From: an uncultured bacterium
Lineage (GTDB): Bacteria > Planctomycetota > Uabimicrobiia > Uabimicrobiales > JABWCH01
DNA length: 25,328 bases
Direction: 5' to 3'
Assembly (NCBI GenBank): GCA_938003875.1
Contig: CALKWO010000004.1
Coordinates: 1 to 25,328 of the forward strand
The notes under the pieces were generated by a model. It had not been told where the DNA came from. It did no database searches and saw only the letters and a list, made by a program, of their open reading frames with translations. The position numbers and the translations under genes are program-made. Below are positions 7,417 through 17,572 of the stretch, one piece after another. Position 1 is the first letter of the stretch; every line of letters starts with the position of its first letter.

Positions 7417-10400
7417 ATGGAAAAAGATCCTGCAATGAGTAAACTATTGGATGCATTAAAACAGAACCCACTGGATAAAGAGATGTTCCAAAAATTGGAG
7501 CAATACTATTCTTTAGGAAACGATTGGCAGAATTTAAGCGATCTTTATGAAATTCGAGCCAGGTCAATGGCAGAAAACTCGCCAAAGGAAGCGGGAAAGC
7601 TTTATTTTCAAAGAGGAGAATGGCTGCAAAAAAAGCTTGCTCAGGGTGGGAAAGCTTTGGAAGCCTACCAAAGGGCTTATCATCTCTGTGGAGATAACCA
7701 GGAGTATTATGATGCCTGCATTTCTTTAGCAGAACATCTAAAAAATGGCACCGTTCTTTCTGAACTTTTGAAAAGCAAACTGGAAAAAACTTCCCAAAAG
7801 GCAGAAAAAGCTAAAATTTTGTCGCAGATGGCTTTTTTGCCACAAAAGAGTTCTGCTGAAACAAAATCTCTTCTCAGGCAGGCATGGGACATGGATATGC
7901 AAAATGCCAGCCTGATCCGATCTCTGGAAAATATCTATGCAGAAGAAAAAGATTGGGACTCTTTGCTGGAGATATACCAGACAGCAAGCCAGAGAGCTTC
8001 TTCTAAAGAGGATAAATTGCAACGCCTGCGCCAGTGTGCTAAAATCTGTGAGGAAAAATTGCAATATATTCCTAAAGCGATTGAGTTCTATGAGGAAATC
8101 CATAAAATCATTCCAGACGACATAGCTACTTTAAGAATTCTGGAAACACTCTACTCCCAAAGTGAAAAATGGCCAGCCATGATTTCGGCTATGGAAAAGG
8201 AGATTCCTCTTGTTGCCAATCAGGAAGAAAAAATAAAAATCCTTACCAGGATTGCCCTTATATGGAGCGAAAAAGTAAGAAATCTGGATAAGGCAGTGGA
8301 TGCCTATGAAAAAGCTTTAAAATTTAAAGAAGACAAGATGATCCTGGATATTCTGGAGGAAACCTATCGCTTTCAGGAAAAGTGGGAGAATCTTTCTGGT
8401 ATTTATAAAAGGCAAAGCAATCTGGCTCAAGGTGAAGAAAAGACATCCGTTTTCTGTAAACTAGGAGATATTTACAGTGAAAAAATCAAAAAACCAGCAG
8501 AAGCCATATCCTGGTATCAGAAAGCCCTTGCTTTGTCGCCTAAAGACATGCTGATTGTAAAAAAACTTCAGGTATTGTATGCTCAGCAGAAAGACACAGA
8601 GAAAATTCTGGAATCTTACCGCAATGAGCTGGAACTTCTGTCGGAAAAAGAAGAGAAGCTATCCATATATTCTAAAATCACCAGGGTGTTGGAAGAAGGA
8701 AATCGTTTGGGGGAAGTGGCAGAAATCTATGAAGAAATCCTCTCTTTATACCCTTTGGAAAAAGAAATTTTTACCAAACTCTCTGGACTCTATGAAACGC
8801 TGAAACAATCAGAAAGATTGCTTCATACTTTAGTGAGACAGAGTAACCAGCAGAGTGGAAAAGAGCAAATACAGAACTATTGGAAAATAGCTCGTCTTCT
8901 ACAAGATTCTTTAAAAAGAGAAAAAGAAGCCGTTGGGTATTACCAAAAAATCTTGTCTTTAGACCCTGCTAGCCTCGATGCCTTGAAAATTCTAAAAGAC
9001 TACTATACAAGGCAAAATTCTCATCGTCTTCTTGTAGAAACTCTCGGTAAGCTGATCGAAGTAGACCAGGAGCAGAGCTTACCCTATTATTGGGAAATGG
9101 CAAATGTGCAGAAGGAAAACCTCAAGGATATACCTGCTGCTATAGCCAGCTATCATCAGATTCTCAAGCTCTCTCCCAACTACTGCGATGCCTGGAGAGC
9201 CTTACAAAATCTATATAAGGAACAGCAAAACTGGGAAGAATATATACAATCTGGCGAAAAACTGCTGACTCTTCTGGTGGACAAAGAGGAAAGAAATAAA
9301 CTGCACCATGCCTTACTGGATGTGTATACAAGCAGGAACAATCAGGTAAAAATCATACAGCATCTGGAGGATATACTGTCTCTGAATCCCAAAGAGACTA
9401 TGTCTCTGGAAAGACTAAAGAGAATCTATACCGAGAAAGAAGACTGGAATTGCCTGGTCACTTTGCTCGAAAAAGAAATGCAGAATTTTTATGATTCTTA
9501 CAGTGATCTTGCTCAGAAGTCTGTCCAGGTCGGCAAAATTTATAGCCAGAAATTGAAAAATTACTCTAAAGCCATAGAATTCTACGAAAGAGCCAGGCTC
9601 TATGATCCTCAGAAACAAGAAATCTTGAGCCTTTTGGAAGAGCTTTATCGCAATACAAAAGAATATTTGCTTCTGGCGCAAACTTTAGAAATCCATGCTA
9701 CTATGGTAAGCAAAGACGATTGTGCTCAATATCTTTACAATGCAGCAAGGGTTTATGAAGAACCGCTTGCGAACTTACCAAAAGCATTGCAATTGTACGA
9801 TCATATTCTTCTGGAAACGCCTTCCCATAAGGAAACTTTGGAACGGTTAGAAACGATTTTCCGAAAGAGGGAAGAATACGACAAACTGATTGCACTTTAT
9901 GAACGCCAGATTAAATTGCTGGATATTTCTTTTGATAAGCTTTCCTTGCATCGCAAGGCTGCCTCTCTTGCTCAGGAATATAGTGATGATACAGAGATAG
10001 CCATTTCCCATTATAAAAGCATCCTGGAAATACAAAACGACAATGCCGAGGCTATGGATAGGTTGATGGATTTGTATCGTCTGGAGCAAAGATGGCAAGA
10101 GCTGGTAAGTCTTTATAGCCAAAAGATCAATCTGACCAAAGAGACAGAAGAAAAGATTGCGCTGTTTTATGACCAGGCATCTCTCTATCGTAACCAGCTT
10201 TCCTTGACACACCAGGCAACCCAATGCTATTTGCAAATCTTAAAACTGGATGAAAACAACCTCAAGGCAATACTGGCACTGGAAGAAGTTTGCAGAGAAA
10301 ACAAGCTATGGGAAAGGCTTATTGATACTCTGGAACGCAAGCTAAAATGCACTTCTGGGCTAAAGGCACAAAAAGAGATCCTCCTGGAATTGGGAAGGCT

Positions 10401-13400
10401 ATGCACCAGAAAAGAGACGTACTATCCAGCAAAAGCTATCTTGTTCTATCAGAAAATCCTGAAAACAGAAGAAGACCATCTGGAAAGTCTCAAAGCCTTG
10501 CATATTTTATACCGAGAGTCTGGAAACTACGAAGAATTAGGAGAAAATATAACAAAAGAGCTGGCTTTAGCCCAAAGCGAGCAAGAAATTCTGTCTCTTT
10601 TGTTCGAGCTTGCAGAGATATGTGAGAAATATCTGCAAAAAACAGAAGCCTCTTTGGAAAGCCTGGAACAAGTTCTTAAAGTAGACCCAGGAAATATCAG
10701 AGCTATGGAAATCATGGAAAGAATCCATCTTACTCAGGGGAATGACAGAGCACTTCTGGAAGTATGGGAACGGCATGCTTATATTGCCGATGGAGAAACC
10801 CAGAAGAATCTGCTTCTTAAGATGGCAGGCCTTTTGGAAAAGTTGGAAGAATACGATAAGGCAATTGCTCTGCTAAGGCAGATACTCTCTCTCGACAAAG
10901 CATATCAGCCAGCCTTGCGCCTGCTTGCCTCTTTGTATTATAAGCAAGAGAATTGGGATGATCTGATATCCCTCTACGAAGAGGAAATCCATATCACTAA
11001 AGATCACAAGAGAATCGTTGCTCTGTATACGATTTTAGGACAGATATGGCAAAAAAAAGAGAAACAGGATGAAGCATTGGAAATGTATTTGCAGGCATTG
11101 GAAATACAGTCTGATAACCTTGCTGTCATAAAGGCTGTAGAAGAAATCTATGCCCAAAAAGCAAGCCATCTGGAACTTCTAAATGCTTATGAACAGGAAC
11201 TGGAACTCCCAGAAATTCCAGAAGAAAGAACCCTGTCTCTTCTCTTGAAAATAGGGGAGATGCAAGAATTCCAGTTGGACAATTCCGATGCAGCAAAGGA
11301 AAAATATCTTGCTGCTCTGGAATTAGAAGAAAAGAATCTTTTTGCCATTCGGGCACTTCAGAGAATCCATAAGAAAAATAAGGAATATAAGGCACTCTAT
11401 ACTCTTTTGCAAAAAGAGATAGAAATACAGAAAGACCCTATCCGTGAAAAAGACATCCATTGGGAAATCGCTATCCTAAAAGAAGAAAAATTCTCCGATG
11501 TTCCTGGCGCAATAGATCAGTTGTATATTATCCACAGACAGTATCCAGAGGATCTTGCTGTGATTGCCAGGCTCAAATCCCTTCTTTTGCAGGAGTCAAA
11601 AGAAGGCGACTATGCGCAAATCATAGAAAAAGAGATCGCTCTTTTATCTTCGCTAGAAGACACGACGGAATTGCACAAAGCTCTTATGAATCTTTATGAA
11701 GAAAAGCTACAAGACACGCCAAAAGCCATTTTTCATGGAGAAGCTATACTATCGCAAAATACCGTGAATCTGGACACGATTCTGTATATGGAGAAGCTCT
11801 ATGAAAAAGAGCAAAACAAAAAGGCACTTGCAGATATGTATGGCAAAGAGATTGCCATTATAGAAAAATCAGGAGATACAGAAAGGTTAAAATTCCTGTA
11901 CCTTGCTTTAGGAAAGCTTCTCCAAGAAGACAACCAGAAAGAAAATGCCATTCTCTGCTTTCAGAAGCTTCTTTTGATGGAGCCTTCCCATAGCGAAGGG
12001 CTTTCCCTTGCCGTAGAGACTCTGACAGAACTAAAAAGATGGAAAGAGCTGATCGAAGTTTACAGCCTTGTAGCCACTCTTTCCGAACACCAGGAAGAAA
12101 TCGAAAGCGTCCATATTAAAATCGGGCTAATCTGGGACAAGGAATTTTCTCAGCAAGAAAATGCTTTACTTCATTATTGTATAGCCTACCAGATCAATCC
12201 GCAGAACCTCCGAGCCATCAAGGGGATGAGAGAAATCTATGAAAAACAGGAGAGGTGGGCAGAAGTCATCGAAATGGCTCAGGCAGAATCCAGATTGCTG
12301 GACGAGAAGAAACGTCTTCCTCTTTATGTCTATATTGGAGATATATGGTCTGAGAAGCTTTCTATCCCTCATGAAGCATTAAGCTTTTATCTGAAAGTCC
12401 TGGAATATGGACTGCACAGAACCACTGCGGAAAAAGTCTTAAAGTTACAAGAAAAAATACAAGACTATAGTGGTTTTGTAGAAGTGTATGAAAAATTGAT
12501 GCGAGCCTCTGGCTCTGAAGCAGAAAATACCATAGAAAAGCTTCTCTATCTTGCCAATATATACTTCAAGAAGCTTAAGGACAATAGCAATGCAGAGCGA
12601 GTATTTAAAACCATCCTTGCAAAAGAGGAAAAAAACCCAGAGGCACTGAACGCTATGGAAGTGCTTTTGGAAGAAAAGGGAGAATGGCAAAACCTTTTGG
12701 TTATCTTGAAGAGCAAGCTGGAAATCCTTACAAACAACGAGGAAATTTTTGCTTTGCATAGCAAAATCGGCAAAATATTGAACGAGAAGATTCATCGAGG
12801 AGACAGAGCCATTGCTCATTATGAAGAAGCCCTGCGGCTATTTCCTGAGAGCATGGAAACCATCCATACGTTGCAAAGCATCTATGACAACTGGGCACAG
12901 TACCGCCATCTGATCGCACTCTATGAGCAAGAAATTTCCTTGCTGAAAGAGCAAGAGGAAATCCTGCGTTTGTACTTCAAGATAGCAGAGATTTGGGACA
13001 AAAAGCTCTTCGATGTGCCAAAAGCAATAGAAACCTATCAAAAAATTCTGGAAATTGCCCCAGAAAACCAAAAGGCCATGGAATCTACGGCTTGCGTTTT
13101 TCGCAATCGTCAAAAATTGCCTGAACTTCTGGGGGTACTATACCAGATAGCCCAATATGCTCATCAAAATGACAATATTGCTAAAGAAATCGAAACAAGG
13201 CTGGAAATCGGCAAGTGCGAAAAACAGCTAGGCAATCAGCAAAAAGCCATCGAGGCCTTCCAGCGAGTTCTGGAAATCGAAGAATTCCATGAAGAAGCCT
13301 TCAGCTCCCTGGAAGAACTCTATCGAGGCCAGAAAAGCTATCATCAGATGGTAGAAATTCTGGAAGAAAAGGCCAGGATAATCCATATTCCCGAAGCGAT

Positions 13401-16092
13401 ATTGAATATAAATATAAGTCTTGCAAAAATTTATGAAGAGCAAATTGGCAACATCGAAAAAGCGATAGAGTGCTACGAAAAAGCTTTAAAAATAAAAGAA
13501 GATAATAAAACAGGATTAGAAGGGCTACACAGACTTTATGAAAAAACAGGCAACTGGAATCTCCTTTTGTCTGTTCTGGAAAAAGAAAAAAAGCTCGCCT
13601 CTTCTCCCCAGAAACAGGCAGAATTTTCTTACCTTGCAGGAAATATCTATCTGATTCATCTAGGCAATCAAGAAAAGGCATATCAATGCTTCCAGAAGAC
13701 ATTGGAGCTACACCCTGGGCATTGTGAAGCGTTGGTGAAATCAGGTGATCTGTGTATAGAAAGAAAAGATTGGGAAAACGCAGTGAAGTTTTTTTCCAAA
13801 GCAGCAGAAAATACTATGCTGCAAAGCCAAAAGGCACAGTTGTATATTCTTCTGGGCAATCTATACAGAGACAAGATTGGCAATAGCGAATCCTCGCTCA
13901 AAATGTACGAAACAGCTATGAAGATAGAGCCTGATAGCCTGGAAGCACTTCTGGCATTGAGCGAAATCTATTTTAGTCAGTCTTCCTGGTACGAGTTGGA
14001 AAAAGTTCTGGCAAGAGTTCTAAGCTTGCAGGAACAAAAGCAGGAAAATGCCTGTCTTACTTACTATCGATGGGCTTTGGCTGCGCAAAAAACAGGAAAA
14101 GAAGAGGAAGCCTTACCACGCTATTTGAAAGCTTTGCAGAGCAATCCAGAACATCTGGCTACTCTCCTGGCCCTTGCTGAAATTTATGAAAAAAAGCAGG
14201 CTCACCAGGAAGCTTTGTCATGCTATCAAAAGGCTTTTGATTTAGACGAACTCAAAGAAAAAAACGATGTTCTATTCAAAATCGCTCTTCTCGAAGAAAC
14301 CCTGGGGCTTTATGCAAAAGCAGCAGAACACTATCAGCACTATCATCTCCTGTTCCCCGAAAGGATAGAAGTCCTGACATCTTTAGGGCATATTTATAAA
14401 GAACTTGCAGAATATGATAAAAGTATACAATGCTATCAGCAAATCATAGAAAGCAAAGCCACGGAAGATGAAAAGTATGTTGCCTCTAAGGAAAAGGCTT
14501 ATTTGCTCTATAAAACAGGAAACTATGCCAGAGCCATCGAGGAATTTTTGAGTGTTTTTGAATATAATCCCCAGGACTATACAGTACAGTCTGATCTGGC
14601 AGGACTTTATGTGAAGATAGGAGACTGGGAGCAGGCAGAACATTGGAACCAGCAATACTACTGTAACATTACCGATGTGCAATCCAGAGTGGAAAATCGT
14701 TGCAGGCATGGCTATATCCTATCCGAAGGGCTGAAAAAATACGAAGAAGCGATTTCTGCATACAAAGAAGCCTTGCAGGAGGATAGTTCTTGTATCCATG
14801 CAATACAGGGAATCGCTAAAATCTATATCATTTTACAAGACTGGCAGTCTCTGGCGAGCAGCTATCGTCATTTTCTCGTAAATTTGCCTGAAGATAAGAA
14901 AAAACTGGGATTCCCTATCTGTATGGCTCTTGGACATCTTCTTGCGGATAAAATTCAGGATAAAGAAGCAGCCGCTAAGGAGTTTGAAAACGCGTTGACT
15001 CTGTCTCCTGGACACATAGAAGCCCAGATTGCCCTGACAGAATTGAAAACAGCGACTCCTGACATGAGAAAAGATGCTATCAAGGGGCATTTAATGTTGC
15101 TCCATCGTGATCAATTCTTGCTTGCCTCTTATCGCGCTTTGGGGGATTTGTTCTATCAGGATGGGCAAAAAGACAGATCCATGAGAGCCTGGAGGGCTTT
15201 GCAAATCCTATCGCCTGGTGCTGAAAAAGATTGTCCTCTTTTAGAAGACATTGCGCCTAAAAAATCTTCAGAAATTGCACCAGAAGATATTGCAAAGTAT
15301 CTTGTCCCATCGAGAATTGCCAATCTTTTTGAATTGATGGCCTTGACAGGAGAATGCCAGGAAAAGAACTATCCACCAGAGATACGAAAGTCCTGGGGTA
15401 CTCATTTAGGCAATGAACGTGTGCAGAGACCTGTCTGGTATTATACAAACAGCATCATGAAGCTCCTTCAGATGAAGGAGCGGGATATGTACATGTATAT
15501 TCATTCTGAGGATGCCAGAGATGTATTTTTAGAGAATACCAACCCTTCCAGCCTTATCATGAGCCAGAATTTTGTAGAAAGCTGGAGTGAAATGGAAATC
15601 CGTTTTATTCTGGCAAAATATTTGTTCTATATTTCTCAGAAACAAACTCTGGCAATCAAATTACCTCCAGATGAACTGGACATTTACTTCCGATTGCTAC
15701 GCACTTGTTTTGTTCCTCTAACGGAAGATGTTTCTTTGCAGGTTAAAAATATCCAAAAGAAGATATATTCCAGCCTTTCCTGGAAGCTAAGAGGAATACT
15801 GAAATCCAGGGAAGATATATGGAAAAGCATTTCTCAAAAAGATACAAAAAATTATCTCAAATGTCTGGAATATTCTTCCAACCGTATGGGACTTCTGCTG
15901 ACGGATTCTCTGGAGCTGTCTATCAAAATGCTTTGCTATCTGGAAAGATGGAAAAAGAATCATATTATAGATAAAAAGCAAAAGATTACCCTGGAAGAGA
16001 TGAAAGAAAGCGATGGTGTTTCAGATTTATTGCATTTCAATCTTTCGGAACAATATGGCAACATCAGAGAAATCTGCCAATTAGCAATATAA
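7417..16092 (+). CDS. Giant TPR protein with a degenerate M48-peptidase-like C-terminal domain (2891 aa)
   Basis: From the N-terminus to about residue 2600 the protein is a continuous TPR alpha-solenoid. The period is about 70 residues (two TPRs): a unit like KAVDAYEKAL recurs every 70 residues or so, followed by LY....W..L...YE and then LL.KIG.IW. About 36-37 such double units fit. No signal peptide or membrane helix is visible, so it is presumably cytoplasmic. From about residue 2610 a different domain begins (AKYLVPSRIANLFELM). The segment SEMEIRFILAKYLFYI (2724-2739) lines up with the zinc helix of M48-type peptidases (..E..FVLAHELGHI), but HExxH is replaced by KYLFY, so no protease activity is expected. 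Large myxobacterial TPR proteins, as I recall, end in a similar domain. The start has GAAAGG 7 nt upstream. It is the first gene of a pair with the glycosyltransferase, which suggests a scaffold linked to cell-surface polysaccharide; that link is inference. Confidence 0.92.
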   Translation: MEKDPAMSKLLDALKQNPLDKEMFQKLEQYYSLGNDWQNLSDLYEIRARSMAENSPKEAGKLYFQRGEWLQKKLAQGGKALEAYQRAYHLCGDNQEYYDACISLAEHLKNGTVLSELLKSKLEKTSQKAEKAKILSQMAFLPQKSSAETKSLLRQAWDMDMQNASLIRSLENIYAEEKDWDSLLEIYQTASQRASSKEDKLQRLRQCAKICEEKLQYIPKAIEFYEEIHKIIPDDIATLRILETLYSQSEKWPAMISAMEKEIPLVANQEEKIKILTRIALIWSEKVRNLDKAVDAYEKALKFKEDKMILDILEETYRFQEKWENLSGIYKRQSNLAQGEEKTSVFCKLGDIYSEKIKKPAEAISWYQKALALSPKDMLIVKKLQVLYAQQKDTEKILESYRNELELLSEKEEKLSIYSKITRVLEEGNRLGEVAEIYEEILSLYPLEKEIFTKLSGLYETLKQSERLLHTLVRQSNQQSGKEQIQNYWKIARLLQDSLKREKEAVGYYQKILSLDPASLDALKILKDYYTRQNSHRLLVETLGKLIEVDQEQSLPYYWEMANVQKENLKDIPAAIASYHQILKLSPNYCDAWRALQNLYKEQQNWEEYIQSGEKLLTLLVDKEERNKLHHALLDVYTSRNNQVKIIQHLEDILSLNPKETMSLERLKRIYTEKEDWNCLVTLLEKEMQNFYDSYSDLAQKSVQVGKIYSQKLKNYSKAIEFYERARLYDPQKQEILSLLEELYRNTKEYLLLAQTLEIHATMVSKDDCAQYLYNAARVYEEPLANLPKALQLYDHILLETPSHKETLERLETIFRKREEYDKLIALYERQIKLLDISFDKLSLHRKAASLAQEYSDDTEIAISHYKSILEIQNDNAEAMDRLMDLYRLEQRWQELVSLYSQKINLTKETEEKIALFYDQASLYRNQLSLTHQATQCYLQILKLDENNLKAILALEEVCRENKLWERLIDTLERKLKCTSGLKAQKEILLELGRLCTRKETYYPAKAILFYQKILKTEEDHLESLKALHILYRESGNYEELGENITKELALAQSEQEILSLLFELAEICEKYLQKTEASLESLEQVLKVDPGNIRAMEIMERIHLTQGNDRALLEVWERHAYIADGETQKNLLLKMAGLLEKLEEYDKAIALLRQILSLDKAYQPALRLLASLYYKQENWDDLISLYEEEIHITKDHKRIVALYTILGQIWQKKEKQDEALEMYLQALEIQSDNLAVIKAVEEIYAQKASHLELLNAYEQELELPEIPEERTLSLLLKIGEMQEFQLDNSDAAKEKYLAALELEEKNLFAIRALQRIHKKNKEYKALYTLLQKEIEIQKDPIREKDIHWEIAILKEEKFSDVPGAIDQLYIIHRQYPEDLAVIARLKSLLLQESKEGDYAQIIEKEIALLSSLEDTTELHKALMNLYEEKLQDTPKAIFHGEAILSQNTVNLDTILYMEKLYEKEQNKKALADMYGKEIAIIEKSGDTERLKFLYLALGKLLQEDNQKENAILCFQKLLLMEPSHSEGLSLAVETLTELKRWKELIEVYSLVATLSEHQEEIESVHIKIGLIWDKEFSQQENALLHYCIAYQINPQNLRAIKGMREIYEKQERWAEVIEMAQAESRLLDEKKRLPLYVYIGDIWSEKLSIPHEALSFYLKVLEYGLHRTTAEKVLKLQEKIQDYSGFVEVYEKLMRASGSEAENTIEKLLYLANIYFKKLKDNSNAERVFKTILAKEEKNPEALNAMEVLLEEKGEWQNLLVILKSKLEILTNNEEIFALHSKIGKILNEKIHRGDRAIAHYEEALRLFPESMETIHTLQSIYDNWAQYRHLIALYEQEISLLKEQEEILRLYFKIAEIWDKKLFDVPKAIETYQKILEIAPENQKAMESTACVFRNRQKLPELLGVLYQIAQYAHQNDNIAKEIETRLEIGKCEKQLGNQQKAIEAFQRVLEIEEFHEEAFSSLEELYRGQKSYHQMVEILEEKARIIHIPEAILNINISLAKIYEEQIGNIEKAIECYEKALKIKEDNKTGLEGLHRLYEKTGNWNLLLSVLEKEKKLASSPQKQAEFSYLAGNIYLIHLGNQEKAYQCFQKTLELHPGHCEALVKSGDLCIERKDWENAVKFFSKAAENTMLQSQKAQLYILLGNLYRDKIGNSESSLKMYETAMKIEPDSLEALLALSEIYFSQSSWYELEKVLARVLSLQEQKQENACLTYYRWALAAQKTGKEEEALPRYLKALQSNPEHLATLLALAEIYEKKQAHQEALSCYQKAFDLDELKEKNDVLFKIALLEETLGLYAKAAEHYQHYHLLFPERIEVLTSLGHIYKELAEYDKSIQCYQQIIESKATEDEKYVASKEKAYLLYKTGNYARAIEEFLSVFEYNPQDYTVQSDLAGLYVKIGDWEQAEHWNQQYYCNITDVQSRVENRCRHGYILSEGLKKYEEAISAYKEALQEDSSCIHAIQGIAKIYIILQDWQSLASSYRHFLVNLPEDKKKLGFPICMALGHLLADKIQDKEAAAKEFENALTLSPGHIEAQIALTELKTATPDMRKDAIKGHLMLLHRDQFLLASYRALGDLFYQDGQKDRSMRAWRALQILSPGAEKDCPLLEDIAPKKSSEIAPEDIAKYLVPSRIANLFELMALTGECQEKNYPPEIRKSWGTHLGNERVQRPVWYYTNSIMKLLQMKERDMYMYIHSEDARDVFLENTNPSSLIMSQNFVESWSEMEIRFILAKYLFYISQKQTLAIKLPPDELDIYFRLLRTCFVPLTEDVSLQVKNIQKKIYSSLSWKLRGILKSREDIWKSISQKDTKNYLKCLEYSSNRMGLLLTDSLELSIKMLCYLERWKKNHIIDKKQKITLEEMKESDGVSDLLHFNLSEQYGNIREICQLAI

Positions 16093-16104
16093 GGAACAAG
16101 ACAC

Positions 16105-17337
16105 ATGAAAATACTACATATCAATCCATGGGATGTCGAATCCAGAGGGGTTTACCATCTGCATTCTGCTTTAAAAGAAGCACAGATGGAATCCAGGATG
16201 CTGGTTCAATATAAATCCAGCTATGATCCATCTGTTTTGGGTATGGAAAAAAAGAGAGAAAAATGCGCTCTTCTTTTTCAGGACAATATTTCCAAGATGC
16301 TGCTGAAATCCTATAAGAAAAAAGCCCCGTTTTCCACTGCATGGGTAAGCTTTGGTAAAACACTTCGGAAAATACAAGAGATGTGCCCTGATATAGTGCA
16401 TATCCATTCTTTCTGTAACATGCTCAAGATCGAAGAATTGCCTAAGATACAGCAGCCTGTTGTCTGGTCTTTATATGATATGTGGCCTTTAACGGGAGGA
16501 TGCTACAATCCCTGCAATGATGATCATCCGACAGAAGAAGAATGCAAAAAATACACAAAAAGCTGTGGTTGTTGCCCTGCTTTGGGTTCTTTCAAAGAAA
16601 AAGATATTAGCTATAAAGTATGGGAACGGAAAAGAATTGCGTTTGGCCAAATGAAAAATCTCACTCTTGTTGCCATAAGCGAGACAATAAGCCAGGCAGC
16701 AAAAGAAAGTCAGCTTTTTTCAGGAAGGGAAGTTCTCTCCATTCCATATCCTGTGGATACCAATGTGTTTCAGAATATTGATAAAAAAGTAGCCAGAGAG
16801 ATTCTGGGATTGCCTTTAGAAAAAAAACTTCTTCTCGTCCATTCCAGAAAGAGCCAGTATGATAATGCTAAGGCATTGAGCCTTCTCTGGGAAGCATTGC
16901 AGGATCTGCAAATGAAAAAAATGGAATTGATTTTCTTAGGCCCAATTCCTGATAATCCTGGAAGATTGCCTGTCCAATTTTTAGGCAACTGGCAGGACGA
17001 TGTGAGTCGTAAATTGCTCTACAATGCTGTGGATGTTTTTGTAGAGCCTTTTTATCAGGAAGTCTATTCTTACTCTATCCTGGAATCCCTTGCCTGCGCA
17101 ACCCCTGTTGTGGCTTTCCGAACACCGCATACTGCTGAAATCCTGCAACACGCGCAGAATGGCTATCTAGCCAAAGCACTGGATTCAAAAGATATGGCAG
17201 CAGGAATAGACTGGCTTTGCCACCACCTGAACTATAAGCACCTAAGCATCAAGGCAAGAGAAAAAGCCTTGGAAAGCTTTGAAAAAACAAAAATTTTGAA
17301 AGAATATATCAACCTTTACGAAAAGCTTGTTTGCTAA
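16105..17337 (+). CDS. Family-4 glycosyltransferase with a cysteine cluster (410 aa)
   Basis: This is a GT-B fold enzyme that would transfer a sugar from a nucleotide sugar to a glycan. The N-terminal Rossmann half opens with MKILHINPWD and contains DIVHIHSF (96-103). The C-terminal half carries the retaining-enzyme E-x7-E signature in EVYSYSILE (E319, E327), followed by SLACATPVVAF. A cysteine cluster follows the motif YDMWPLTGGC: C133, C137, C147, C154, C156 and C157. A subset of capsule/exopolysaccharide GT4 enzymes has a comparable DMW..TGGC....CG.CP segment, which probably holds a metal or disulfides. The stop codon of the TPR gene overlaps the SD sequence (AAGGA at 16091-16095), with 12 bp between the genes, so the two are co-transcribed and perhaps translationally coupled. 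Donor and acceptor sugars cannot be predicted. Confidence 0.88.
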   Translation: MKILHINPWDVESRGVYHLHSALKEAQMESRMLVQYKSSYDPSVLGMEKKREKCALLFQDNISKMLLKSYKKKAPFSTAWVSFGKTLRKIQEMCPDIVHIHSFCNMLKIEELPKIQQPVVWSLYDMWPLTGGCYNPCNDDHPTEEECKKYTKSCGCCPALGSFKEKDISYKVWERKRIAFGQMKNLTLVAISETISQAAKESQLFSGREVLSIPYPVDTNVFQNIDKKVAREILGLPLEKKLLLVHSRKSQYDNAKALSLLWEALQDLQMKKMELIFLGPIPDNPGRLPVQFLGNWQDDVSRKLLYNAVDVFVEPFYQEVYSYSILESLACATPVVAFRTPHTAEILQHAQNGYLAKALDSKDMAAGIDWLCHHLNYKHLSIKAREKALESFEKTKILKEYINLYEKLVC

Positions 17338-17410
17338 ATCCGTAGATAGGTAGTTTGACAATATTAATCACTTACAAGTAAAATCTCGTGCAAAAGTGTA
17401 AAGATTTTTC

Positions 17411-17499
17411 ACCGCAGAGACGCGGAGAACGCAGAGAAGAATAAAAAATATAAAAATTTTTCTCTGCGACCTCTGAGGCTCTGCGGTAAATTTTTTTTT
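17411..17499 (+). terminator. Repeat-derived hairpin plus T-tract, probable terminator
   Basis: ACCGCAGAG at the left and CTCTGCGGT at the right (ending 17487) are exact reverse complements. Inside them, CGCAGAGAA (17430-17438) pairs with TTCTCTGCG on the other side of an A/T-rich loop. Nine Ts follow (17491-17499). This fits a factor-independent terminator for the TPR-glycosyltransferase operon. The wording CCGCAGAGACGC is also that of a common interspersed repeat, so the terminator may have been co-opted from one. Confidence 0.6.
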
Positions 17500-17512
17500 G
17501 GATCAAGTTTTT

Positions 17513-17572
17513 TCCACGAAAAACACGAAAAACACAAACATTCCTTTTCGTGCCTTTCGTGTTTTTCGTGGA
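17513..17572. repeat. CCACGAAAAACAC-type inverted repeat
   Basis: TCCACGAAAAACACGAAA (from 17513) is matched in reverse by TTTCGTGTTTTTCGTGGA (ending 17572), 18 nt with no mismatch. The sequence inside the arms is short and A/T-rich. Each arm is itself a tandem of a CACGAAAAA unit. It lies between convergent genes and may act as a second, bidirectional transcription barrier or may simply be an interspersed repeat. Confidence 0.7.

Noticed and set aside
7417..16092. Possible gene fusion or assembly artefact because of the extreme length
   Set aside because: The frame is uninterrupted, TPR periodicity is regular throughout, units are diverged in sequence and not identical copies, and a distinct terminal domain closes the protein.
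17411..17572. tRNA or structured RNA gene in the convergent gap
   Set aside because: The hairpins are simple two-arm inverted repeats with A/T-rich loops. No cloverleaf or conserved tRNA boxes can be drawn.
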